Assembly: GCF_027943255.1 (NCBI RefSeq) | Contig: NC_072894.1 | Coordinates: 62,499,601 to 62,563,600, forward strand | Source of the DNA: Anastrepha obliqua | Lineage: Eukaryota; Arthropoda; Insecta; Diptera; Tephritidae | Direction of reading: 5' to 3' | Length of the DNA: 64,000 bases | Shown here: one piece after another, positions 11,196 to 20,692 of the stretch | How positions within the stretch are numbered: the first letter of the stretch is position 1 | How the letters are laid out: every line of letters begins with the position of its first letter | Translations under genes and position numbers: made by a program | The notes under the pieces: generated by a model | Database searches by the model: none | What the model was told of the DNA's origin: nothing | What the model saw: only the letters and a program-made list of their open reading frames with translations

Positions 11196-12077
11196 CTATG
11201 ACTGTATGTGCTCTTTAATAAGAGTTGCTATCTCCGCGTCTACTTTTCTTTGCATACCGTGTTTACCCCTCATGTCAACAAATTCTCTTCGATTCTTTTT
11301 TTTGGCTAATACAGATATCGCGCAGTCTGGCACGTGTAAAGTATTTAAAAAGAACTTTTTACAGACCTGTTTGTCATTTAGAAAGTATTTTAGAGTGTTC
11401 GACCGCTGTGATTCTCTCGCTAATGTCCTCTTGCACTTTTCCACTTTTATGTTATTACTAAGGAATAGACGTTGCTTGCAGTAATCGCCCAAACTCCAAT
11501 AGTCTGCATTGATTTTCTTACGATCTTCTTCAGAGAAGTTTTCTGGGCATTTGTGATGACAGCTGCAATCAGCGGGCTTCGGTAAACGTTCCTTAATTAC
11601 TTTACCACTCTTTGTAACATAAGCCTTTCCTTGACTTCTGTCACTCTTTCTTTTGTTTTGCATCCAAAGCTGCCTCTTACGCTATTGAATTCAACAAATC
11701 CACCTCACTCACCTTTCTTTTTCGTGTTACTGTCAATTCTACATTTTCATCATTGCTTTCTTCCGCGATTTCGCAGAGCACTTCATGTTGCTTTACCGAA
11801 GATTTCCAATTTTCCCCTCGAGATTATCCTCCTCTTCATCCGTTTCTGGAATATAATAATCTGACGATTCTGCTGAAAACTCTTCTCCATTCTCTTCGTC
11901 ATTTTCCGATATATTTGAATCTACTGGTTCCACAGATAAATCAACAGAGTTTGGAGGAAGTTTCACGCATAGGGCTCCTGTTGATTCCGTCGCAAATTCT
12001 GTTGACAATTAATATACCTAAATATTCTTTCCTGCAATTTAAGATAGCAGATACTCACCAGAGCTTGACAAATCCAT
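11196..12077 (-). pseudogene. Spliced gene for an acidic, Cys-rich protein; frameshifted; possibly DDE-transposon derived
   Basis: Exon 1 is 12077-12059 (MDLSSS, donor GTGAGT). A 60-nt intron ends in TTGTCAACAG, and exon 2 starts at 11998 in a compatible phase (EFATESTGALCVKLPP). An acidic region follows (ENDEENGEEFSAES, YYIPETDEEED). Near 11815 a one-base shift is needed to continue as NWKSSVKQHEVLCEIAEESN and TVTRKRK. A further shift near 11690 leads to KRQLWMQNKRKSDRSQGKAY, a Cys cluster (PADCSCHHKCPENFSEED), VCKKFFLNTL and MRGKHGMQRKV. This layout recalls insect proteins whose genes often lie in transposons (I suspect Sola-like), but I cannot confirm the family. The reading frame breaks down below about 11190. 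Confidence 0.55.
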
Positions 12078-13351
12078 TGGGAACGAATGAACGACTAAAT
12101 GATTATGAACGATCGAATTTGAACTAAAAACTGAAATCCTAAATTGCACAAATTATTTCTATTGCATTTACATACATACATGATAAATTGCATAGGCTAC
12201 TTTTGTTTTTTGTAATTTTAAAACATATGCTAATTGTTCTGAAAATATAACGGCCTATAAGATTCATACAAAGGAACAAATTGAAAATATTTGTTGAACA
12301 ACAACGTATATCATTATTTAGGTGTTTGTGTCATGACAAAATTGATTTTTTTCCTAAAAGTTAAAATAGAGTATGTGAGTGTTCATTACTATGCTATTGA
12401 ATAAACAGAAAATTTAGTTTATGTAAAAATAGCGTATGTATATGAGTTTACATGATTTTTGAGGAAAATAATTCAATATATAATATATTTATACTATATT
12501 TTTTTGACTGACGTTTTGACCCCCTTTGTGGAACTAGCATTTGACAAAAGTTTGACCACATATAAAATCGACGATGGAGAATCGGAAAATTCAATAAAAA
12601 TATAATAGCCTATGGGCACATAGGCTATTGTTATACTAAGGGGACGATGTACACTTCGATTTTGTATTTTCTGTTTTTATCCTTTCATAATTGGAATTTT
12701 TTGCTGGTAGTCCTTTTGACAGATTATTTCGAAAAACTGCAAACTTAAAAAAATTCAACGTATTTCCATCGATACTTCACAATTTTAAATAGGAATCGTT
12801 AGGAAAATTTCGAGTACGCAGTCATTAAATTTTAATACCTGGTAAAGTGCAAGTTTCAGGAATCGAGTTTGTTATTTCCCGAAGTGTGTAAAATGTTGTC
12901 GAAGAGATTTATATTCAGATATGTGTCTACATATGTACATAGTTACAGAGTAGAGTATTATTTAATGTTGCCTATTTGGAAAAAAGGTTTTATTTTAATT
13001 TTTTGTATATAAATATAGAAGTAGACAATTTTTTTTAATAGCTGGATTTATTCTCGTTTGTTTTGATTTTTCCTCCATATTCATATCATAGATTAAATAT
13101 AAATATTTAAAATTATTTACTGAGAATTTAATCCTTTAAAAAATAAAATTTATTAGAAAATGAAAACCTGATTATGCAGCATAACTCGATAAGGTCCATA
13201 TTTTCACATGCATGTGAAACATTTACGTTCACACAGTATTATAAATCTAAAACTTATATATGTATGTATGTAAGAATATATGTAAGCTAACACAGTTAAA
13301 TCATTTTTGGTTGAATTCTTATTTTTGAATTTGCAACAAAAGAAATTTTAC
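12078..13351. other. No recognised gene; AT-rich
   Basis: No domain-like reading frame was seen. The only structure noted is a short hairpin at 12,604-12,629, listed separately. This may be intron of the gene whose exon lies at 13,352-13,461. Confidence 0.55.
12604..12629. repeat. Perfect 11-bp hairpin
   Basis: AATAGCCTATG at 12604-12614 pairs perfectly with CATAGGCTATT at 12619-12629 across a 4-nt loop (GGCA). It is not followed by a T-run and lies in non-coding DNA. Its function is unknown. Confidence 0.8.
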
Positions 13352-13461
13352 CTTGAAGGCATACAGCTTCTCGGATTGCTCTTCCGTGCGCTTTTGCACT
13401 CGCATCTCATGTGCAATTTGTGCCTTTAGCTGCTCTACCTTCAACAAATGCAGCTCATTTG
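13352..13461 (-). CDS. Internal coiled-coil exon of an unidentified host gene
   Basis: The exon is bounded by an acceptor (pyrimidine-rich tract ending GATGGCTAG before 13461) and a donor (TTCAAG followed by GTAAAA, 13351 downward). It is 110 nt: two bases completing a codon and then 36 uninterrupted codons, ending in phase 0. The peptide begins NELHLLKVEQLKAQ and ends EEQSEKLYAFK. It is charged, has Leu/Ile spacing typical of a coiled coil, and uses GC-rich codons unlike the AT-rich surroundings. It matches no transposase I know. It suggests that part of this window is intron of a minus-strand gene; I cannot name the gene. Confidence 0.65.
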
Positions 13462-13799
13462 CTAGCCATCAAGCACAAGTAAATAAGTAATTCCAAGTAG
13501 ACAACGAGCTGAGTAAATTGAGATTTTTTGTAAAGCAATAGAAATTTGGGCAATGCAGGCATAATGCAGACTATGATAAATTTAAAAATGAATACCAACT
13601 TTAGTATAGGTTGTTCCATCCAAATATAATATATGATACTTACACGACACATGGGAACTATGAATAAATAAGTGCAAAACGCATCAATCTCGATTTTCCC
13701 CAGTCAAACTTTATTTTATATAATTCAATTCAATGAGGTAATGAATGTAAACTATATCGAGAAAATGTACACAATTTTTTTTCATTTTATATAACATTT
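13462..13799. other. Probable intron sequence upstream of the coiled-coil exon
   Basis: AT-rich, with no recognised repeat or coding segment. Confidence 0.5.
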
Positions 13800-14340
13800 G
13801 GGGGTATTTCTGAGGTCATAGCGTCAATTTCTTCCCGCATATTGGTCTTTAATGTATGTAGTGTAAAACTCTCCACTTATGCAGCCATTTAAGAAAAAAT
13901 CCGATGCTGCCAAATCGGGTGAGCGAGCAGGCTCAGTAAAAATCGTTTTTTTTTTCTTGTTTTAGACGAATCGTTTCTTTTTTTTTTGTTTTAGAGGAAT
14001 CGGCGAGGGAAGATTTCCTTGAAAATTCATCATCGACCGCGCCGTACGGCACGTTGAGCTATTTCGCTGGAACCAGTAATCCTCTAAATGATTTTTCTCA
14101 ATGAATAGCTATGAAAATTGGGTAATCATGGGCCGATATCGCTATTATTGATATTTACAATTCGGCCTTAGCGATCCTCGAAGAAGAATGTCCCACCAAA
14201 TTATGACTAGAACATCATGCAGTTTTTGCTCCAGCAAGATTCGGGAACAGTTTAGTTTTTTTACTGCTCCGGCTATTTACTCTGGTTGATAAATTGGCTA
14301 ATGATGACTTTTTAAGTCATACAACCCTTTCTTGGTGTTA
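13800..14340 (-). pseudogene. Degenerate rosa-like transposase, C-terminal half
   Basis: Minus-strand reading recovers, in order, a decayed WFQ(QD)GAT block (WFQRNSSTCRTARSMMNF, near 14070-14015), RSPDLAASDFFLNGC near 13920, and LKTNMREEIDAMTSE near 13850. These correspond to the second and third catalytic Asp regions and the C-terminal helix of the DD41D family. The second Asp is replaced (QRN). T-rich insertions near 13950 and 13980 disrupt the frame further. Confidence 0.65.
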
Positions 14341-14344
14341 ATTC

Positions 14345-14890
14345 TGCGTCGATTTAACCATGGATTGACGACTTCATAAGGTCAATACATAGAAGATGTT
14401 GGCCTGAGTTGGGCTCCTGCAGAGTAGCCAATTGTTTTGTGAAAGAGCCAAACGGCAAACTAGCGACCTTTCTCATAAAACTTAGTAGGAAGGACCTGAC
14501 AGTACTGGTGTAATCACAGCGCACAACGCCTGTGGTCAGCATTTGGCTCTCATGGAAATCATTGACGACCCAATATGTCTTTCCTACCATAAGAATGAGA
14601 ACACCTTTCACACATTTTCTCTGTAGCTGTTCGGCGTTTTCTACAATCAGACTTAAGCTTTTGGGGTACGATGTACTGAGTATGGAGAAAGTGCATAATC
14701 TTTTTATTCCGGACCTTTCAAGATTCATCAACGAATCATAAAGAATCGTGGAAGAGTGACCACAAACCAGTTTTTCAGTCTTACCATCCCTACTGCATCT
14801 ATTTGATCTCTCTATTCCTTCCACTGTAATCTATGGAGGTGTAGTGCAATGGTCTTCCTGAATCTACAAATCTAATTTAATCTAATCTAC
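14345..14890 (+). pseudogene. 3' end of a non-LTR retrotransposon with (ATCTA)-rich tail
   Basis: Forward frames give VANCFVKEPNGKLATFLIKL, then VITAHNACGQHLALMEIIDD near 14515-14575. A Cys/His segment follows (THFLCSCSAFSTIRLKLLGY near 14605-14660), then VHNLFIPDLSRFINES and a stop. This is the post-RNase H tail of an R1/LOA/I-type element. The DNA ends in short repeats of the type AATCTAATTTAATCTAATCT (14868-14890), which probably represent the element's 3' tail. Confidence 0.7.
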
Positions 14891-14919
14891 TTTTCGACTG
14901 AGAATAAAATGCGTCTCAT

Positions 14920-15175
14920 GCTGTTGTTGTTGTAGCAGTTTACTAAACCCTGCCAGTGCGGAGTGGGTACCGATCGTCATCGTCTAACTTATCTATCGGT
15001 AGACCCGAACACGTGCAGTTTTGACAGGTTGGGTCTAGAGGAAGAGGCGTCTTAGGTGAGTAAATTTTCGTGGGCATGTGAATATTTGTTTAGTATCACA
15101 TGCTGGAAATAATATATAGTATATTGGGGTCGATTTTGGATAAATACTAGTTTAACCCACTACTACGCATTTTAG
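14920..15175 (-). pseudogene. 3' end of another non-LTR retrotransposon (CAACAA tail)
   Basis: On the minus strand a decayed frame reads like LNSYLSKIDPNI near 15150, then PLPLDPTCQNCTC and SGLPIDKLDDDDRYPLRTGRV-type sequence. It ends with stops and the repeat CTGCTACAACAACAACAGC near 14935-14915. The order, a Cys/His segment and then 'LGLP..D.DD' before a CAA-repeat tail, resembles a retroelement 3' end I associate with tephritid genomes. That association is from memory. Most of the element is missing. Confidence 0.45.
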
Positions 15176-15940
15176 CCTAAGTTGCAAAAAAGCTGATGGT
15201 TGGTCTCCGATAACGGTCGTTTAACATCCGTAGGTATGCTGTTCCGCCCATTAGTTGTAGCCGTGTTTTTTCCCCGTCTAGTGCACTGTACCTCGAATAC
15301 GCCTCATCACTCCTGACGCTGATATAAAATATTCGAAGAGTTATTTTCAAAATGAAAAATCGCCCGATTTCTACACGTTCTGCGATTCTGTATTGTTCCA
15401 TGGTACTATGCAGATGTTTCTAAAACGCTATAGAAGAAGCAAGGCGAGCAACAATTGTCTAGTTTAGTCAAAGTTCTCATATGTCAAACGGATGGAACAC
15501 CTTGTATTTCTCTAACTAAACTGCATTTTCACTAAGGACCAAGATTATGCGCCAAGGTGTACAAAAAACTTGACTAAATTTCCAAAGTGCTGCTGAAAAG
15601 CCATAAACAAAATAGTACTACAAAAAGAAGCCTCAGAAAGGATATTTACCTACAAATGTATGTATTCAATACATACATACATACACACATAAATATGGAT
15701 ACGTTGTACAATTCTCATATTGAAACTTATTTAAAGCCTGCTGGTCAGCCACATCAATAATGTTGAACATGTTTCGGCAATTTGCTTGCTATTTCAATAC
15801 ATTAAAAAAAAAATTTAACTGCATACAAATATAATGTATTTGCAACTCATTGGACAAAACTGCATCAAATATGCAACTGAACTATGCTCTAAGGTATTCG
15901 CCATTATCATCAAAGAACACAAGGAATATCTTGCAAATAT
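15176..15940. other. No recognised gene; microsatellite near 15,660-15,690
   Basis: Contains an ACAT/ATGT-rich stretch at about 15655-15690 with an inverted TGTATGTATTCAATACATAC. A minus-strand frame at 15177-15401 may still belong to the adjoining retroelement but has no motif I can rely on. Confidence 0.5.
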
Positions 15941-15941
15941 A

Positions 15942-16400
15942 GGGTATTTCAAAAGTGACGCCTAGATGTCAGTAGTTCATAATTCCTAGACGATATTTTT
16001 TTTCATTCTTTAACATTTGACAAGTAGACAGATGTATAATTTTATACGATAGAACAACGCGTTCAAATTATTATGAAAATGGTATATTTTTAAGAACAAC
16101 ATATCGCAAAATTTCTGATTTATTTGGTAGAAATAATCGTCCGCTTGAGTCGACAATTCAAAGGTTGGTGAAAAAATTTCAAGGAACTGCCTGAACAACC
16201 AACACTCAACAACACCGATCTCTCAACAATTAGGCATTCATGAATCGACTGTTTGGGGTATTTTATCTGTAGACTCGGGTGGAACTTTAAATGTAGTAAT
16301 TTTTCACATATAATTGTTAAGAGACGTGCATTCAATGAAGACGTACTTTAAATAAAAATAGTGCGACCTGAAAGAATCTAAATTTTTAAATGTCTTATTT
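15942..16400 (+). pseudogene. Rosa-like element fragment, family R7, copy a
   Basis: After TA at 15940-15941 comes the end GGGTATTTCAAAAGTGACGC, shared with copies at 33.3 and 36.2 kb. The N-terminal helix-turn-helix is readable near 16050-16190 (TYRKISDLFGRNNRPLESTI, then RLVKKFQ), followed by SQQLGIHESTVWGIL near 16225. Stops and an internal deletion remove the whole catalytic core. The 3' side (GAAAGAATCTAAATTTTTAA) is also shared by the three copies. Confidence 0.7.
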
Positions 16401-16462
16401 TAAGTCAACATCCAGGCGCGCCTTTGAGAGACCCTTTATTTTTTTTGTCTCACATTTTGCCC

Positions 16463-16554
16463 TCAATAGATTCGACTGCCAGCCTGGCCTGCTTTTTGCT
16501 CTATTTCATATTTGCCGTTCATGTCCAGCTGTGCTTTTAATATTGTAAAAATAT
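16463..16554 (-). CDS. Candidate terminal exon of a host gene (uncertain)
   Basis: An acceptor TTATTTTCAG ends at 16555. The following frame reads IFTILKAQLDMNGKYEIEQK, then AGQAGSRIY and a stop at 16463-16465, with AATAAA at 16440-16435 downstream. The neighbouring frame at the end reads ARLAVESIEGKM and a stop, which looks more like natural coding sequence. A one-base insertion at about 16485 may therefore separate the two. There is also a good donor-like GTGAGA at 16453. Its phase does not obviously fit the exon at 13,352-13,461, so the two may belong to different transcripts. Confidence 0.35.
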
Positions 16555-16825
16555 CTGAAAATAATAAAGTAGAAATGATTATTTGATGTTGCTATAAAAA
16601 GCAATAAACACATTATCACACACTTATTCAACATTCCGAAATATTCATATAGTACAGTGACTTAAAAATTTAATCATGCATACTCAGTGTTCAACAGATT
16701 ATCGAAACGATAAATTAATTTGATTTCGGAAAAGAATGTTTTTCCTATATTAATAGTCTACTTTAATTTAATCACATTCGATATTTTTATACGGGGAAAT
16801 AAAAGTAAACAAATTAGGAGAATTA

Positions 16826-17290
16826 ATGTTAACACGAATAACCGTACATAAATGGGATGCGACAGGATTCCGTTATTTCAACCGCGCGGTTAATATGCGC
16901 ATAAGCCTTCGTAAAAAACGTTACATGTTTAGTTTCCTACAAACTTTGGAATGCCAAACATATTTCTTGCACTTATTAAAGGGAAATACTAGTAAAGTGG
17001 TTTGTGAACCAGTTCAAATTGTATTGAGCGGTTGGGTATATTGCACAACTTTGCTTTGTAACAGCATAACGACCCAAAATACACCTCCTTGCTTGCCAAG
17101 ATGTAGCTCATCTACAACTGCCCCAGCCTACTCCGGAAACCCGCTTAATCACCGGATCCCAATGTAATCGAGCATGTTTTGGAGGCCTTGTCTAGAAAAC
17201 TTAAAAAATGAAGTCTTTCAAACCACGAACGAACTGAAGGAAGCTCTGAAAACCGAATGGTAAAATATTTCTCCAGACATACGAGTATAT
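16826..17290 (+). pseudogene. Tc1-like transposase relic
   Basis: The forward strand shows decayed Tc1 blocks: a GNTSKVVCEPVQIVLSGW-like stretch (compare 'GG.VMVWG.FS..G'), then NDPKHTS-like DNA at 17065-17090 (CATAACGACCCAAAATACAC) for the second Asp. Then come 'P.TPE...NHRIP' and LENLKNEVFQTTNELKEALK with TEW at 17190-17262. The last of these matches the C-terminal helix of Tc1 transposases. Multiple frame changes show that it is dead. Confidence 0.65.
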
Positions 17291-17298
17291 ATTATATA

Positions 17299-17483
17299 TA
17301 TGGTGGGTCATGGAAAATTTGCTTTTTGAATCGGCTATAAAAAAAAAACTAATTAATATTTTTTCAAACTTCGTAAATGTCAAACCTTTAAGTAAATTAT
17401 GAACACATTTGACATGTAACTTTTGTGTGACCATTCTCAAAAAAATAGGTGGTTCAAAAAGCAAACGCCTTATGGCTCACCTG
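17299..17483. repeat. Short MITE-like inverted-repeat element
   Basis: The ends TGGTGGGTCATGGAAAATTT (17301) and, on the other strand, CAGGTGAGCCATAAGGCGTT (from 17483) form an inverted repeat of about 35 bp. They share the inner block TTTGCTTTTTGAA. TA dinucleotides flank it. At about 185 bp it has no coding capacity and may derive from a Tc1/mariner element. Confidence 0.6.
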
Positions 17484-17516
17484 TACAAGTTCGTGCTCCT
17501 ATATGTAGTGTGCAGG

Positions 17517-17713
17517 ACCTACAGTTTTAAGCCGACTACGAAAGGCAGACAATTTTTATGAGCTGCTTGTTCGTGACAGAAATATACTCGCAGGTTTGCC
17601 ATTGCCTGCCGAGGGGCCACCACTATTAGAAAAAACTTGTTCATGTACGGATATTCGAACTTACGCATTTCCGAATGGTAGTGTCAACTCATTCGGATAT
17701 GGCAGCCACCTCC
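17517..17713 (-). repeat. tRNA-derived SINE, copy 2 (3'-truncated)
   Basis: On the minus strand the head (GTGGCTGCCATATCCGAATG) and a B-box-like GTTCGAATATCC are visible, followed by the family body as far as AAGTCGGCTTAAAACTGTAG. The tail half is missing. Confidence 0.75.
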
Positions 17714-18280
17714 AAACATAGATATGTACTTATAAATATTTAGGAGGATCCTATGCCAACATATAATAAAGAGCAAAGGTTTAGTTACTAAACAGGGACT
17801 TTTTTGGAAATTTTATTTTCTCCGATTATTCGTTTGGACGCGAATTCTATTGTTTTGTTCATTTGTATTTCCGAGTGTGAAAATCTGGAATGTTAATATA
17901 GTTTATTTATACGTATAAATGGAGTAGACCCTAAATAAATTACAAATAGCTATTTTCGAAATTTAATTAACTTAGAGTTCCGAAATTCTGTAGTGCGATT
18001 TACTAACGATTCGGCAATTGTTATTTTTGCCATTTGCACTAACGATTTTGGTTTTCACAAACTTGTATTAACTAACACTAGACAACTGCCTTCTTCTATT
18101 TATTCAAAGTGATAGAGAGTGGCATCATTGTCGAATTAAATATCAAAATGAGAAAATAGTGGCGTGTTCGAGTGTTTCTCCAATTATAAATATTTCCACA
18201 AAATAAGTAAAATAAAATAATTCTTTATTTGAAATTAATATTTACTTAAAACGTGTTGTACATATATGTATACATATATA
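17714..18280. other. No recognised gene
   Basis: AT-rich, no domain-like frames. Confidence 0.55.
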
Positions 18281-18895
18281 GGGTCCGCCATATAACTTTA
18301 CGGAATTAAAAATACTATAAAAAAGAAACTACTCAATACTTTTCCAAAGTGTTTTTTTATTTTGAAGTACAATCCTTCCGGTTAATGACAGAACACAACT
18401 TCATTCATGTGGCTGCCTTGGCTAGCCATGCACCATCCCATACGATCGGTCCAATTTTTCAACACATTTTCGATTGTATGCGGCTGTATTTCAGCTATGA
18501 CATCGCGTATGTTGGTCTTCAGTGCATCAATTGTTGCTGGTTTGTTGGCATAACACACTTTCGGGTGTACGCACGGTTTTTGGTCGGTCACACGTTGGTT
18601 TGTCAATAAGCAACTCAGTTTCTCTTACTTTTTTCGCAAAGTAACGCACATACGCTTCATTCGGTGCTTTTCTTCTTCCCATTGCCGTACGTAATTTTCG
18701 TACACATTCTGCAACATTACCATGATTTTCAAAGTAATGCCGTAATATTTCCCAGCGTTCTTTGAGCGTATACACAACCATTTTCGTTCTGCGGAAGAAC
18801 AAAACTAATTTTCTGTCAAATCAGATGACAGCTAAGTGTTACCATTCTTCAAATAATACCTAGTTCAAATCCGTAACGATAGATGGCGGGCCCTG
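18281..18895 (-). mobile_element. Rosa-like element, family R6, internally deleted, both ends present
   Basis: The ends are GGGTCCGCCATATAACTTTA (18281) and CAGGGCCCGCCATCTATCGT (from 18895 on the minus strand), flanked by TA on both sides. The minus strand encodes the transposase N-terminus from 18781 (MVVYTLKERWEILRHYFENH), which runs to about RPKTVRTPE. A frame change near 18560 then leads to the C-terminus (YANKPATIDALKTNIRDVIA and on to a stop at 18382). The entire catalytic region is deleted, so it is a 615-bp non-autonomous derivative. Confidence 0.85.
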
Positions 18896-19417
18896 TATAT
18901 TGCTTTAGGACATTAAAAAAGCCGCGCCGCAGTCGATCAATTCAAACAAGAATTTCTTTTGGCTTTTGCCGCTCCACTTGGGTCATAGGAAGCATAACCC
19001 GTGCGCAAAACATGGAACGGTTGATTGCATCAATTACACTATGTGTGCTTCGGCTGACGGACGACTGACTCATGGATATTCCCCATTGCTTACCTACGGG
19101 TCGTTAATAACATTAAGTTACAAAAAATTGCAGTGCAGCTAGGGCCTTGTAATATAAAGCCAGAATTTAGAATAAAATTAGCTTGAAGATTGCAAGACTT
19201 ACCTGTTTTTCAATCGAAATCGGTGCCATTCTGGAATCTCTAATACGACATCTACCTGGGAAATTAGGTCCTCAGTCAAGTCTGGAGGTAACCGAAATAG
19301 TTATTGGAACTTCCCTGCACCCACGCGATAAGTTATAGGACAAATACTTGAAATACATATTCGTGTTGGTTTAATAAGTTTTTTTTTAATATAATTTCAT
19401 AGTTTTAATTTAAACTA
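18896..19417. other. No recognised gene
   Basis: No motif, repeat or splice structure I can support. Confidence 0.5.
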
Positions 19418-20692
19418 ATGAACTATGAATAAGTTCCTTGCGGTTTTACAACAGATGGCGTAACTTGATTATTATTCCATCGATCCACATTTCCAAACAT
19501 TCATTGGAGAGCTACTGTCGTAAGGCACAAACGTCAGTATAAGTTTTTTATTTGAAGCGTAAACAACAATATTTTTACCACACTTGAAAATGTCGAATTT
19601 CGTGCCAAATAATGTGTTTTTGCGGGGAATTTTTTAATATGAAGAAAAAAGCAGCCGAAAGTCATCGTATCTTGGTGGAAGTTTATGGTGAGCATGCTCT
19701 AGCTGAGCGAACGTGCCAGAAGTGGTTTGCACGCTTTAAAAGTGGTGATTTTGGCTTGGAAGACGAAGAACGCGAGGGTGCGCCGCCAAAGTTCATGGAT
19801 ACCGAATTGGAGGAATTGCTCGATCAAGATCCGGCTCAAACGCAAGAAGAGGTTGCAAAAACTTTGGGAGTTGATCAATCAACCATTTCCAAACGTTTAA
19901 AAGCCATGGGAATGATCCGAAAGGTAGGCCATTGGGTGCCGTATGAATTGAAGCCAAGAGACGTTGAACGCCGTTTTATGGCATGCGAACAACTGCTTCA
20001 ACGGCACAAAAGAAAGGGTTTTTTGCATCGAATTGTGACTGGCGATGAAAAGTGGGTCCATTACGACAATCCAAAACGTCGGGCAACGTATGGATACCCT
20101 GGCCATGCTTCAACATCGACGTCGGCGCAGAATATTCATGGCCTGAAGGTTATGCTGTGTATCTGGTGGGACCAGCTGGGTGTTGTGTATTATGAGCTAC
20201 TGAAACCGAATGAAACGATTACGGGGGATGTCTACCGACGACAATTGATGCGTTTGAGCCGAGCACTGCGAGAAAAACGGCCGCAATACGCCGATAGACA
20301 CGACAAAGTTATTTTGCAACATGACAATGCTCGGCCACATGTTGCACAAGTGGTCAAAACATACTTAGAAACGCTCAAATGGGATGTCCTACCCCACCCG
20401 CCGTATAGTCCAGACCTTGCGCCATCCGATTACTATCTCTTCCGATCGATGCAACATGGCCTGGCTGACCAGCACTTCCGTAATTACGATGAAGTCAAAA
20501 AATGGATCGATTCGTGGATTGCGGCAAAACCGACCGAATTTTTCACAAAGGGAATCCGTGAATTGCCAGAAAGATGGGAAAAAGTAGTAGTAAGCGATGG
20601 ACAATACTTTGAATATTAAATTTGTAACCATTTTACGTCAATAAAGTTTCAAATTTCGAAAAAAAAACGCACGAACTTATTCATAGTCCTAT
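19418..20692 (+). mobile_element. Mariner (mauritiana-type), family M2, copy a
   Basis: The element is 1,275 bp, flanked by TA at 19416-19417 and 20693-20694. The left end reads ATGAACTATGAATAAGTTCC and the right end (other strand) ATAGGACTATGAATAAGTTC, so the inverted repeats are about 25 bp. A second copy at 56,608-57,892 is nearly identical, which indicates recent activity. An 11-bp stretch near 19628 present in the other copy is missing here. Confidence 0.95.
19612..20619 (+). CDS. Mariner transposase (DD34D, mauritiana-like), N-terminus frameshifted
   Basis: The frame from 19612 (in-frame Met again at 19639) runs to a stop at 20617-20619 and contains a paired helix-turn-helix DNA-binding region (KKKAAESHRILVEVYGEHAL; later VDQSTISKRLKAMG), the linker WVPYEL, and catalytic motifs TGDEKW, HDNARPH and YSPDLAPSDY. 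The last two Asp are 34 residues apart (DD34D). Using the numbering of the longer copy at 56.7-57.7 kb these are D156, D249 and D284, the spacing known for Mos1. The family start (MSNFVPNN, ATG at 19590) is out of frame because of the 11-bp deletion. The first 20 residues, including part of the first helix, are therefore lost or replaced. All catalytic residues are intact, but DNA binding is probably impaired. Confidence 0.9.
   Translation: MCFCGEFFNMKKKAAESHRILVEVYGEHALAERTCQKWFARFKSGDFGLEDEEREGAPPKFMDTELEELLDQDPAQTQEEVAKTLGVDQSTISKRLKAMGMIRKVGHWVPYELKPRDVERRFMACEQLLQRHKRKGFLHRIVTGDEKWVHYDNPKRRATYGYPGHASTSTSAQNIHGLKVMLCIWWDQLGVVYYELLKPNETITGDVYRRQLMRLSRALREKRPQYADRHDKVILQHDNARPHVAQVVKTYLETLKWDVLPHPPYSPDLAPSDYYLFRSMQHGLADQHFRNYDEVKKWIDSWIAAKPTEFFTKGIRELPERWEKVVVSDGQYFEY

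Noticed and set aside
11131..11484. 117-codon plus-strand frame and neighbouring plus-strand frames to 12,127
   Set aside because: They overlap the minus-strand spliced Cys-rich gene and are shadows of it.
14354..14824. 156-codon minus-strand open frame
   Set aside because: The plus strand of this interval carries the Cys/His tail of a non-LTR element, so this frame is antisense.
15655..15695. ACATACATACAT tandem repeats as a CRISPR-like or satellite array
   Set aside because: Simple microsatellite typical of fly DNA; units of 4 bp and no spacers.
16441..16460. Splice donor GTGAGA joining the 16.5-kb exon to the 13.35-kb exon
   Set aside because: The reading phases do not match in the frames I consider coding, so I do not claim that they are consecutive exons.
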